A program made the position numbers and the translations under genes. The notes below the pieces were generated by a model. The model was not told the origin of the DNA and ran no database searches. It saw nothing but the letters and a program-made list of their open reading frames with translations. A stretch of 64,000 nt of DNA from Symbiodinium natans (taxonomy: Eukaryota; Sar; Dinophyceae; Suessiales; Symbiodiniaceae): contig CAJNDS010000602.1 in assembly GCA_905221605.1 (NCBI GenBank), positions 583,001 through 647,000 on the forward strand. The letters are read 5' to 3'. Positions 22,317-33,297 of this stretch are shown in pieces; positions within the stretch are counted from its first letter, which is position 1; each line of letters opens with the position of its first letter.

Positions 22317-25300
22317 CTGCAGAGGACAAATAAGTGTCTCCGTTATCTACGTTCTTTCACCCTTTGCAACATTCAGTGGCCCGGTTGGGGCTACGACCTT
22401 TGGAATGCAGTGTACAGTCATGCGATTGCCCCCGCCCCACCACCTTCTCAGCCCGTCAAGTTGGGAGCCACCCCGAAAATTGAGCACGGTCCCCTCCGGC
22501 AGCCCCTACTTCTAAACGGGGCCCGCACCAAACCTGTTAGAACATTAACCGGATGTTAAGGGGAAGTTGCAGTATGTGTCGTTTCATCCTAAGGGAAATG
22601 TCAAAGCCAACTCGATTGCGGAGCAGCACATTTAGCTCTCAGCTTTGCTTGTGAGACTTGGCTGCGGTGTCCATCGTCAGCAACAAATATTGAGCTCGCA
22701 TGATCGCGAATCATTCGGGGTAGGCATCGCGGCATGGCGAATTTCGGTGTGTGAGATCTCGCATGGGGAAGGACTCAGAACTGCTTTGCCTGTGGGACAA
22801 CTCAGGAATGCAACTCACAACCTGGAGCACATGCCAAGCATGCCAAGACTTTGGAGCTTGCTTCGGCTTTTAAGGCTTGGTTTCGAGACGTTTAAGTAAA
22901 ACCCCTGGAAGGAACAGAGAATAAACTCGCGAGTGAGACTCAGTCCTGTCAAACGGCCTCCGCGTAAAAGAGGAACTTCTATGAACTTTGAGTGGGGTGA
23001 CCATGCCGGTTTGCTTCCCTTTCCGGCCGGTGGAGGTGCCAAACGACCAGAGCACAAAAACACGGGCCCCACTTCGGCTCTTGCCCTCACTGGTGGTGCT
23101 CCGCGTCTACGAAGATCAGACGGAAAAGGTTTCACTTCTTCGCGCACGGTGTCACGGTGTCGGGAGGAGTACAGGCGAAGCAAACTCCGGAGAATGTGAA
23201 TTTCTGCAGGCCCCAAGCCAGACGCGCACGGCATTCGATGCATTCCCATGCTCAGCCTTCGGGGCTGCTGGCAGCGGCTAAAGCACGCACAACCCACTGC
23301 CGCTAAGAGTGGAAGCAGAACAATCACAAACACAAAGCCAGAAAACTGGTGGACAAAGTTGCAGCCAGGGCAGGCTAAAGTGCCAACACAAAAAAGAGGG
23401 CCAAGTCCGCAAGCGGCTGTGTCGATTGCAGCATGCACTCAGCTTCTTGGATTAATTCTATGTGCCAATGAAGGGGTTTGAGTCGTCGTCGCGTGCAGCA
23501 GAAGGGGCTGAGGGACTCACACGCGCAAAAGATCCCATTGCGATGGCTGCGATAGCTACAGTGGGACTTCTGGGTTCACAAGACTTCACGCAAGACTTCA
23601 CGCAAGAGTTCACGCAAGAGTTCACACGTTGAAACAGCGGTCCCTTGCTGCCCTTCCAGGTCTCTCTTGGTGACCAGGCCCACCAAACGCCCGCCCATTC
23701 TGCCTTTAGGAAAACTCGCTTCGAAGTCGAAAGTTCCCCACAGTGCCGCTGAGAGTGATGCCATTCTCTGTGACGGGCAGGCTGCTGCAACCAAGCTCGG
23801 CCTGAAACAATGCAAGAGACATGTGAGTCCTTGTGTGGTCGACATGCTAGCCCTTCAGCTTTAAACAGGATATAACGATCAGTTGCTTTCAAACCACCGT
23901 GTGATGCACGAGTCTACGATGCACCGTGGACCGTGGCTTTGTGTTGTCCTTGATGCCGCACCGGCAGCTAGCTTGCCCTCACGGCCTTGTGCCTGAATGT
24001 TGGGACGAGTTGAAAAGGAACTTTTATTTGAAGCAGACGCCTGCCATGAACGAACTTGGCTTTATGAGCTGTCACCCAAATATTTGTTGCAGCGAGGTGT
24101 GTTTGAAGGCTGTTTCAATGTGGAGTTGTACGAGCAGATTCAGATGACCACACAACTAGCACACCGTGACCAAGTCGAGTCGACAAGTGTGTTCGCTTCC
24201 ATCTCCATCAATCAGAATGGTAGTTGCTCTGGAACCCAGATTCACAGCCTTCACTTGCAGTCAACGATTTGCCCGTGTCAAGTGCCGCTGCATTCCGCTT
24301 TCGCAAACAGCCTTCATATCGACCCCATCGATCCAATGAACAGGAACTTCCCATGGCGCCTGAATGCTTCTTGCCTTCTGGAGGGTGGTCTTCGGTGCGA
24401 CACACGTCGGGTTCAAGATGAAACCCGAGTGATATTGCTTCACCCTTGGCTGTGACGTCGCTCCAGAAGCAAGAGCTGTCTGATGAGTCTAACGTCACTG
24501 CACTGCACCCAAACGCACCCGTTCGTGCACTATGTATATGTACGCGTCCTTTTGCTCGGGCGTCGGCCGGCGAACCTTGGTGGCTTGTGTAGCCACTGGC
24601 ATGTGCCTGCCAACACGCCCAGATTACGCCCAACTCGATTGGGATGAAAAACGTTCCTTGACATCTCTCTTTACTTGATGATGGTCATGCTCTCACTAAC
24701 CGAGGGTTCATTATGCACACCTCAATCAGGTCCACTGTTTTCTTGACTGATCACTCCGGCGATGAACCCCATCCCCAACAGCGAGCCCAGGACGAGGCGG
24801 CTCCAGGCCCGATCCATCTCGGGATTCGGGCTTCCCCTCCCCCCACAACCCCTTTTACTGATCGGCAAAGCTGGGCCTTCGCAAAAACAAAGAGGATCTT
24901 CAATCTATTTTCAACAGCAATGGCAGCACATGTTGACTCAGTTTTTTGATGTTTTTTGCTCTCGGCCTGTGGATAATTCCGAGGCCACCTTCCAGGGCCA
25001 GAGCCATTGCCATGCCTGCACTCGAGAGCCGCATCACATGAATTGCACGTGAGGGGCCTTAAACGCACAACTCATGCTTGACCACAGTTTCCAGAATGCC
25101 GTCAGAGCCTTCCTCTGAAATTTGGCTCGGGCCGCTCAGCACTGGCCTGCCCAGCTTCATGTTCCTGGCACCATCTGCTCCAGGGTGTAATGCAAGAGGC
25201 CAAGGCGCCAAGGTGCCAAGGCCCGCGCTTTGTGATGCGACAGGACAGATTGGGCACCTTCTCGGTTCCCGAGCCTTCGTGTTTGTGCACATCTTCGTGC

Positions 25301-26940
25301 ATGGCCGAAGGCTGCCGAAGGCTGTTGCTGCAAACGCATCTCAAGGCGTTGTTGACAGATTGCGGCGGTGTGACTGAGAACAGCACCGGGAAGGAAAACG
25401 ATGTCATCAAGGCTCCAGGCATGACTCCTTGGCTCAATGTTGGCTCTAGTTTTCAGGCAATCGGTTCCCAAGCCCCCAGAGTTTCCCAAAAGTCTCCCTC
25501 TGAGTCTTGGGCCCAGAAGCAAAAGCCTCTGTAGCGCTCCAGCCCTCCCCGCTCTCGGCCATCTCAGGACTTCGCGTCCTTTGCGAAGTCTCCAGACTCT
25601 TCCGTTTGCAAAAAGCTTCGCAGAACTGTGCCACACTAAGAGCCTTAAGAGCCCAAGTTGGATTCCTCTTCCAACTCCTCAACATGCCATCCTGCTTGAG
25701 CATTGTGGGTTTCAGTTCTTCTAGCCAAGGCTTGGCAGCCAAGAGGCTTTCCGGAGGATGCAAAACGAAATTTAAGTCTGTTCTTCCCTGCCATGCGGAG
25801 GCTCAATGCATCGTAAACACAGCATGTGCAACTGCGCCTCAGGACGCAATTGTAGTACTGACACCCGGTGGGAGGCCCGACAAATACTGCAGTAAATTAA
25901 GTAATTTACAGCATTCACTGGATTGGATGAAGATACGCTCAACACACGCACAAGATAATGGTCGTCCCAGGCCTGTTGCTGAATTCTTGCAATGTCGCTT
26001 GCGTCGATTCAATGTTTGGTTGGCTGGGGGGTTACGCAGCAACGAAAACCAGAAAGCAAAGCGAAGAAGGCAACGGCAGAAAGCAAAGCACTGAAAGCAT
26101 CAAGCAGGAAGCAAAGCAAGCAAAGGATTCAGAAGCCAAGCAAGAGCAACAAAACAAAACAAAACTTAACAGCTTTTCGGCTGGGTTGCCACTCCAAAAC
26201 GTAGCTAGATTTGCTCCCAAAGAGATTGACAGGGTCTTTCTATAACCAAGCCTCTCGGCCCTCCCACTGCCGCAAAAGGCCCGGACAACCTGCATGTTTA
26301 TGCACGCTTCCTGGTCCAGCGGTCGAGGACACACGCCATCCAGGACTCAGACAGCTTCGGGCAGCTAGTCGCCAGTCCCCTTTCCACCTTCTTTTTCCCT
26401 GATACGCTGCGCCGCTTGTTGAATTGCGTTTCTCTTCGCTGCACGAAACCCAAAAACAACCCGCGAATGAGAACATGTTGCTTCCTAACAGCTGGCTGTT
26501 CGCTAGCCTGGAACGGGTGACAGTTGCTCTGGGGTACCCTGCGTGGTTGGCGCAGCATAACCGCTTGTGATCGGTAGTGGAGGCATAGCTTGTGGAGCTT
26601 GCAGTCTCTCGGCTCAGCTCAATCGTCTGTCTAGAGACTGTAGAGGGGTACGAGGCTGCTAGATTCATGCGCAGACTTCCATCCTGACAAGTGCTCGGAC
26701 CGTGCCGACATGATGAGGCTTCTTGTATTTGCTTGCACAGGGTTGTGCGGATATTTTCTGCTTCTTGCCATCTGTGCTCTCTCTCGTGCAAAGTCTCTTG
26801 TTGCACGCATGTCGTCTACAAGCTTGAACCAACAACCTGCTCAGCACCATGAACTCCAACAAGATGAATGATCGGCCTTGTCTCACATCCAGAAGATACT
26901 GGTGAAATATACACTGGCTGAATGCATGCTGACGAGTTGA
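22317..26940. other. No secure gene; scattered exon-like stretches
   Basis: The minus strand at about 23290-23380 codes a hydrophobic run (FVFVIVLLPLLAAVGCACF) that could be a membrane segment. The minus strand at 23460-23560 reads plausible protein after the 12-bp repeat. Minus-strand 26700-26810 (LHEREHRWQEAENIRTTL) is another possible exon. None has paired splice sites that I could confirm. Confidence 0.25.
23574..23624. repeat. 12-bp tandem repeat (TTCACGCAAGAG-like)
   Basis: Four to five units with one or two changes each. A minus-strand frame reads Asn/Lys-Ser-Cys-Val repeats. Confidence 0.7.
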
Positions 26941-27082
26941 CTGTGCCGATCTGCCTCTACATGTGTACTATATACAAGTATATATACATGTGTATATATA
27001 TATAGGCATACGTATATTTACGTATTTGATAGATCCGCATCTATGTATACACGTGCACACACACACATATATTATGCGTAAA

Positions 27083-27240
27083 TAAGTATATAAGTATATA
27101 AGTATATAAGTATATAAGTATATAAGTATATAAGTATATAAGTATATAAGTATATAAGTATATAAGTATATAAGTATATAAGTATATAAGTATATAAGTA
27201 TATAAGTATGTAAGTATATAAGTACATAAGTATATAAGCA
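27083..27240. repeat. (AAGTATAT)n microsatellite
   Basis: About 19 units of an 8-bp repeat, flanked by TA/CA-rich runs at 26980-27075 and 27255-27288. Confidence 0.9.
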
Positions 27241-27379
27241 AAAAAACTCATACATGTGTGTGTATATACATATATATATATATATTGCAGCGTCACTGCC
27301 GCCACCCCCCACCACCCACCCATGGTATTCCCCCCACCCCCCAATGTCAGGTTTCCTGCCCCGCCCCTCCCCCGTGGTG

Positions 27380-28130
27380 GTGTGGGTGTGGTTGGGGGGT
27401 GTTTACGGTTTAGGGTTCGGGGGGTTAGATTAAGGCCCGTGGTGTGATTGGGGGTGCGAGACCGGCCGCCCGTCCTCCACCTCCGCCCCCCCCCCCGCCC
27501 CCTGTGATGTGGGTGTGGTTTGGGGGTTAGGGCAGAGGGGATACCTTGGAGCGGGGATAGTTTGGGGGGATCTACCGACTGGTCTCGCCCCCCCGATGGT
27601 ATCCCCCCATCCCTTGGATCCCTACCCCCACGCTCCCCCCCTGTGGTGTTGGGTGGTTTAAGGTTAACGGTTTAGGGTCAAGCTCTGCGCGTGGGTGTGG
27701 TTGGGTTTAGTTTTTCAGGTTTAGGGTTTAGGGTTCGGGGTTTAGAGTCTACGGTTTAAGCCCGTGGTGTGATTGGGGGGTTGGGGTTCGGATTTGGGGT
27801 TGAAGGTTTAAGAGACCGGCCGCCCGTCCTCCCCCTGCGCGCCTCCCCTGTGGTGGGTTAGGGTTTAAGGTTCAAGGTTCAAGGTTCAAGGTTCAAGGTT
27901 CAAGGTTCAAGGTTCAAGGTTCAAGGTTCAAGGTTCAAGGTTCAAGGTTCAAGGTTCAAGGTTCAAGGTTCAAGGTTCAAGGTTCAAGGTTTAAGGTTTC
28001 AGGTTTAAGCTTTACATAAATAAGTTTAGGGTTTAAGGTTTAGGCCCCCCAGGCCTGTGCTGTGAATGAGGGGTTGGCGTTTGGGGTTGAAGGTTTATGG
28101 TTTAGGCTAAGGGTGTGAGGTTTAAGGTTG
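27380..28130. repeat. Degenerate TTTAGGG-type block
   Basis: Many GTTTAGGGTTTAGGGTTCGGG-like stretches are mixed with CCGCCC-rich segments. Two sub-blocks share GAGACCGGCCGCCCGTCCTCC at about 27459 and 27812, and GGCCCGTGGTGTGATTGGGG at about 27434 and 27757, so a larger unit has been duplicated. Confidence 0.65.
27866..27990. repeat. (TTCAAGG)n tandem array
   Basis: About 17 perfect 7-bp units sit inside telomere-like DNA. The unit is two substitutions from TTTAGGG and keeps its 7-bp length, suggesting expansion of a telomeric variant. Confidence 0.85.
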
Positions 28131-28160
28131 GTGTAAGATTTAGGGAGAGGTTTGGGGTTT

Positions 28161-28224
28161 GGGGGGGGGGGGGGGGGGGGGGGGCGGCGGATACCGGGTT
28201 CCATCCATGGGGGGGGGGGGGGGG
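28161..28224. repeat. Long G runs (24 and 16 G)
   Basis: G24 at 28161-28184 and G16 at 28209-28224. They are followed by TA-rich runs at 28229-28300. Strong quadruplex potential. Length may be inexact in the assembly. Confidence 0.8.
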
Positions 28225-28300
28225 TGGGGAAGAGACCATATATATATATATACATACATATACAAATAAATACATAAATATATATATATATATATATTGA

Positions 28301-29844
28301 CTTATTTATTTCTATTTATCTTTATATAAATTTTCACTCATGTATTTATTAACTCATTTATCTATTCATGTATTTATGTATATGATTACGAATTTTCCGG
28401 AATCTCCGCAATCCACAACGGGACAAAGCTCTGGTCACATCGAGCCAGAGAGAGCAAATATTTCGTGAAACCGGCCAGCGAAAGCCACAAGCTGCGCAGC
28501 TGCTGAAGCCAGCTACTCTTGCACCTGCATTTCGCAAAGGGTTGTTGGATGACATTGCCTTCTGACTTCGGAAGATCGATACTTGTCATTGCGCAGTGCT
28601 GAGTTGACAGCGGATCCCAACAACAGAGCTAGAGAGCCGACATCCCAAATGACACAGGCCGGGCATTGCATGACATGGTCCTGACTCCAAAAAACGCCTG
28701 GTGACCTGCTTGTTCTCATATCCTCTTGCTTCATTTTTGCAGCTGCGGCCCAATTGTCACAGACAACGACCGAGGCGCCGGGGGAAGGGGGGAGGAGGGC
28801 GAGGAGCAAGCACAAGGCATGGATGACGATGCTCAGAGGAGAGATGCGAGCAACACTTCAGAGAGGCCGCTGAAGCCCTAAAGGTAAAGTAGGGCGGGAA
28901 GGCAGGTACGGCTAAGCACAAAGGAAAGGCAGCCCTCAAAGGCACGCGCAGGCCGAGGAGTAAGAATCAAAAGGAACGGACAGAAACGGCGACAGCGCAA
29001 AGAAAGGCCCTTGAAGAAAGATGTAGAGTGCGCACGCACATGGGCACAGCCGGCAAAAAGACAGCGGAGCAACCAGCGTGGAGAATAGGAGGGACGGGGC
29101 GGAGTGGGAGGCTGTGGGTGACTGGGTGCAAAAAAAACTAGCCAAACATGGAGGGACAACGAGGCACTGCGTGAGGTTAAAGGAGGAAGCTGCGGGTGCT
29201 GGGAGAAGGGACGATAATCGAGCAGCACCCCTGCAAGGGGGCACAGAGGGTTGGAGGGAAAAGCGCAGCAAACGTAGAGTGCCAGGGAAGGGTGCAAGCA
29301 TGTCGAAGCAGGGCTTCAGTACCAGTACCTTTCTGGATCCCAGCCCCCCCATCCGAAAGAGCCTTTGGAGAAGCCTTTCCGAGGCTAACTTGCTCCAACC
29401 ACAATCCAACCACAAGCGGATATTGGGATGGTAGGTCCTCACACAAGATCACCAACCCCTGCAACTATCACATGAAAATTGGCTAGGCTCTTCCTTAACA
29501 TTCCACAACAGTTGTCGTTAGATTTTCACAACATGCCTACGGTACAGGAGGCTGCCCGCGCCTGGCCTGGCACACATTTTGCCAGCCGCACACGACTGAT
29601 GCATTCTGGACGCGATCCTGTGCAGGCTCTTCTGGGTTGGTTCAGCATTTGTGAGCTATCAAGGTCAGTCTATCCGCACTTCCTGGCAGTAGCCCGGCTC
29701 GCGGCTGCGCATGCACAAAATGACTCCCTTCTCGCTGTGCCTCGGTGAACGGACTCTCGGATTCTTTGGTCCTCTCTGGTCATTGACCTGTTCTTTTCTG
29801 GTCTTTACCTTTTGTTGCTGACAGCTCTACAGTCTACAGCGCCC
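28301..29844. other. No secure gene
   Basis: The plus strand at 28742-28877 reads CGPIVTDNDRGAGGRGEEGE and ends at a TAA after a TTTTTGCAG acceptor; it could be a small terminal exon. 28880-29280 is A/G-rich on the plus strand. Confidence 0.25.
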
Positions 29845-30083
29845 TCAAAAGTCAGGTTGATGGAGCAACTGTGCATGTTCACCCTCATGCCAAGCCACGG
29901 AATCCGAGCTCGCAGAGGCAGCGTCGTGGTCTGCACAGCACAAGGGAGAGTCAGAGAATGCCAGCATAACCTTAGCACCTTCGAGTATCTTAAAATGTAT
30001 TAAAGAATCGGTATCCAAGGCATCCAACACCTGCGTCTCCGTGGTGGTCGTCTCAGCGGTTGTTGTCTTCGTCGGCTCTTCAG
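29845..30083 (-). CDS. Candidate exon with Thr-rich linker, extracellular-type
   Basis: The acceptor GCTCAG at 30084 opens AEEPTKTTTAETTTTETQ, then VLDALDTDSLIHFKILEG, ending at a stop at 29845. Thr-rich linkers are common in secreted dinoflagellate proteins. It lies downstream of the TSP1 exon on the same strand and may be the same gene. Confidence 0.4.
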
Positions 30084-30375
30084 CTGAGCAAGCGGGCAAG
30101 ATTCGGCAAGATTCGGCAAGATACAAAAACGTACGAGATCAAGACATTAAGGCAAGTCGAACAAGTAAACAAGTCAAGTTCATCAGCTCGCAGGATGCAC
30201 AAGGCTCAAGGCTCATGGCACGCCGACTTCGGTTTGCGCATCAGAGAGTAACGGTGACTCGGTTTTTGGACAGGGCACGGAGTGGAGGATCGACTTTCAG
30301 TCTGAGCTCCTTCGAGATCGGAATGCCTTCAAGGAGATGGGCACAGCACCGTGCTGAAGGTAAATTCAGAGCCGC

Positions 30376-30441
30376 GCATGCGGAGCGCATGCGGAGCACA
30401 TGCGGAGCACATGCGGAGTACATGCGGAGTACATGCGGAAT
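30376..30441. repeat. 11-bp tandem repeat (GCATGCGGAGC)
   Basis: Six units, the later ones with ACATGCGGAGT. The 11-bp period shifts any reading frame between units, so it is probably not coding. Confidence 0.85.
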
Positions 30442-30724
30442 CTGGAAGCGCCCGCCTTCCTTCCATAAAGTTGTGAAGCCCACGGCCGACAGAACGGTGG
30501 CTTTCTCTGCTTGAAATTGGAAAAACCTCAGCGCTCATGGATGGCCAACACTAGCTGCGATGGCATGAAGTCTGAGGTGTTCACGATATTTCCCAGTGCA
30601 GCTTGTCAACGTCTTAGTTGCGCAAATTTGCACATGACGTGTGCGAAGACATGATGTCAAGGCCCAGGTCACGCAATGCCGAAACCACCTGCCTTCATCG
30701 CAAATGATCCTGCCCCTGATAGGA

Positions 30725-31165
30725 TCAACAGCCTCGAACAGACTGTGGTGGCATGTGGTCGTGCTTGGGGGCTGAAGCAGGCGCTGAGATGGCTGAGATG
30801 TATGCCCATCTCTTCACGTCACAGGGGGCTGTCATAACCTCCATTGCCAGCTCATACCTGCGGAACATCGTCGAGTCCATGTGCTCAACTCTAAAGGAGT
30901 GCTGTGGAGTAGCCGATTCCGGCTTGAACACAGGATAACACAGGAGCGAATTGAAGCTGGAAATGTGTGACTCAAAATCGTCTTGACGAGCCAATACAGT
31001 CACCAGCTTATGACAAGAAATCGAGAGAGCTTTCGAAAAGCTATGGAAAGCAATGAAGACACAACAAGCGTCGCAAGAGCTTCCCGGAGCTTCCCTGGCC
31101 CCTGCCCCCTCGTGCCTCCCTTTAGACGAGCCAGACTGAGCACCACCAATTTCTGCTGGAGGCAA
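30725..31165 (-). CDS. Candidate exon(s), unknown protein
   Basis: A 146-codon minus-strand frame whose second half is protein-like (VEHMDSTMFRRYELAMEVMT, then CDVKRWAYISAIS). A GTATGAG donor-like site lies inside at about 30852, so its end is uncertain. It lies between the TSP1 exon and the Thr-rich exon. Confidence 0.35.
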   Translation of the reverse strand: MPPAEIGGAQSGSSKGRHEGAGAREAPGSSCDACCVFIAFHSFSKALSISCHKLVTVLARQDDFESHISSFNSLLCYPVFKPESATPQHSFRVEHMDSTMFRRYELAMEVMTAPCDVKRWAYISAISAPASAPKHDHMPPQSVRGC

Positions 31166-31413
31166 GGGGGTTTGGAAGTTGATGTCGGCATCGTTCTGTT
31201 GAGCGCTGACCTGAGCAAAAACATGAAGCCCTATGAAGAGCCTTAGGTGTTTCAGACGTCTCAGATGTCTGACAAATGTCTTAGAAATCCAAAATGCGGA
31301 GGGCCTTGCAGCTCAAGAAGTGCGGCTGCAGGCTATGAAACATGATCTGGCAGTCTGCGTCCGGCTCGCCAAACTGAGCGCAGCGGGAGAAAGCACAACG
31401 GAAACATTTCCCC

Positions 31414-31422
<9 letters not shown>

Positions 31423-31454
<32 letters not shown>
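31423..31454. repeat. (CT)n microsatellite
   Basis: About 16 CT units, within a pyrimidine-rich stretch 31410-31460. Confidence 0.85.
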
Positions 31455-31457
<3 letters not shown>

Positions 31458-31657
31458 TCCTTAGAGTATGCAGTTCTATTCTCTCTCTTTGTCCATTGAG
31501 AGAAAGAGACTCTGCTTGCTCTGCTTGCTCCTTGCTCTCTCTGCTCAACAGAGGCCCGTGCTTGGTATCGCTGTGGCGCTCGGATGTTGATCTTCCGTGT
31601 TTCCACGGACTGGCTCCAGCTGAGGATGACTTTCACCCTCAGAGAGCACGTTTTCTC

Positions 31658-32132
31658 TCAAGGACACTCTGACAAGCACGGCACACCTCTATGAACTACG
31701 AGAACTCTGCCGACTCGCTTGTGGGCCTCTCTTGCGGATGGGGCAGCAAATTCGCCACCATTGGAGAGACCGTGAAACTGACGCAGCACAGGTTCAACCG
31801 TCTTGACCGCCGACGAATGCAAAAGCAGCTTGTGAGGTTGAGGCCCGGTACAGTGACGCCGGACACAGGGCAGCCACTTGTACTCGGGAGTGCAGTTCTG
31901 CCCAGGCCCGAATACATCAGGACAATCGACCAAGTAGTTGCAACATGGATCTTTGCAGGCCTCATCATCAGCTTCCTTCTGCAACACCTGAACAAGGAAA
32001 CAAACTCTGTGTGCTATCAAGCCTAGGTGTGTTCGGAGCATACGCCGGGCCTGTCTCATGACCATGATCTTGCCTTTGCCACACGCTGCATCGCAAGGTT
32101 CGATCACCTCCCACTTCTGGGAGACAACACAC
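31658..32132 (-). CDS. Thrombospondin type-1 repeat protein, partial
   Basis: Exon 32051-32132 (acceptor TTCACAG|G) codes QKWEVIEPCDAACGKGK and ends MRQ. A 63-bp intron with a GC donor and AG|G acceptor (31988-32050) joins in phase 0 to an exon starting at 31987 with VLQKEADDEACKDPC. Together they give the TSP1 pattern W-x5-C-x3-CGxG...R.V...C...C. The frame continues, Cys-rich (DCPDVFGPGQNC), to a TGA at 31658; another intron in that tail is possible. TSP1 repeats are extracellular adhesion modules, so a secreted or surface protein is inferred. The upstream exons, including any signal peptide, were not found. Confidence 0.6.
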
Positions 32133-32585
32133 CTGTGAAGGAGCAGTTGGCTTCGTGGCCGCATGCCAAAGAACTGATCCAGTGGTTCTGTGGTTCTGTG
32201 GCTCTGGCCGAGCGCGGCAAGGCCTCAGAAACATTTAAACGTTGCGCACTCCTCATCATTGTGTGTTTAAGCACCGGTCCAACAATAGCACTAAGGCAAA
32301 CACTGCGTGTTGCACGGCTCCAACTGTTCAGAATATCGCTCCTCGAAAGCAAATACATAGTCGCTTGACTCTTGCATGCCTCACACGAGCATTCATGCAG
32401 GATAACTGCGTGCACCATGGAAGAAGTCGAGACACGCCCATCTGAGGACAAAGATGAAAGTTGTCGCCGTCGACATAGAACCTGCCAGCTATTTTCCCAA
32501 GCTACTGCAACTCTGGGAGGCTCGAAGTTCACAGATCCTTGCAGAAATACCAAGCGGTGCCAACGTGTGGCAGCTAGAGCATGCT

Positions 32586-33030
32586 ATGGAGAGGGAGAGG
32601 GAGAGGGAGAGGGAGAGGGAGAGGGAGAGGGAGAGGGAGAAGGGAGAGGGAGAGGGAGAGGGAAGGGAGAGAGAGGGAGAGAGAGAGAGAGAGAGAGAGT
32701 GGAGAGGGAGAGAGAGGGAGAGAGAGGGAGGGAGAGAGAGGGAGATAGAGGGAGAGAGAGGGAGAGAGAGAGCGGGAGTGAAGGGGGGGGAGGGAGGGGA
32801 GGGGAGAGGAGGGGAGAGGGGGGGGGAAGGAGGGGAGAGGGAGGGGAGGAGGGGAGAGGGAGGGAGAGGGAGGGGAGAGGGGAGGGGAGGGGAGGGGAGC
32901 GGGAGGGAGAGGGAGGGAGGAGGGAGGGGAGAGCGGGAGAGGGAGAGAGGAGGGGAGAGGGAGGGGAGGGTGAGGGAGGTGAGGAAGGAGGGGAGAGGGA
33001 GGGAGGGGGAGGGAGGGGAGGGGAGAGCAG
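32586..33030. repeat. Purine-only tract (GAGAGG-type), about 445 bp
   Basis: Almost entirely G and A on the plus strand: an inner (GGGAGA)n section, then irregular GGGAGGGGAGA. It is a polypurine-polypyrimidine tract with triplex (H-DNA) potential. Frames through it are compositional artefacts. Confidence 0.9.
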
Positions 33031-33134
33031 AGACTGCTGGGCCTCTTCCGTGTGAAACTTGACGCCACCACCACAAGACGCCGAAACACTTGCCCTCCAT
33101 CTTACTCTTCCTGGCACCAAAGGACATTCACAAA

Positions 33135-33297
33135 ATGACATGGTCAACTGCTAACAGGTTCCTCGGTTCACTCTGCGTTTTGCTTTCAATTTTCGTGCTC
33201 GTACAAGTAGAAAGCAGTTTTGCAGCGGCGGTCTCTCCTGTAGCCGCAAGAAAAGAGGCAGGGATGCTCGTTGCACCTCCTTGGCTGGAGGCACAAG
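33135..33297 (+). CDS. Candidate first exon with signal peptide
   Basis: The ATG at 33135 starts MTWSTANRFLG and a hydrophobic run (SLCVLLSIFVLVQV), then SSFA with a plausible cleavage site. It ends at a consensus donor CAAG|GTGAGG. A secreted or plastid-targeted protein would begin this way. No second exon was confirmed. Confidence 0.3.

Noticed and set aside
32454-33147. Long Glu/Arg or Pro/Ser/Leu frames on both strands
   Set aside because: Product of the purine-pyrimidine repeat; all frames are open because stop codons cannot form.
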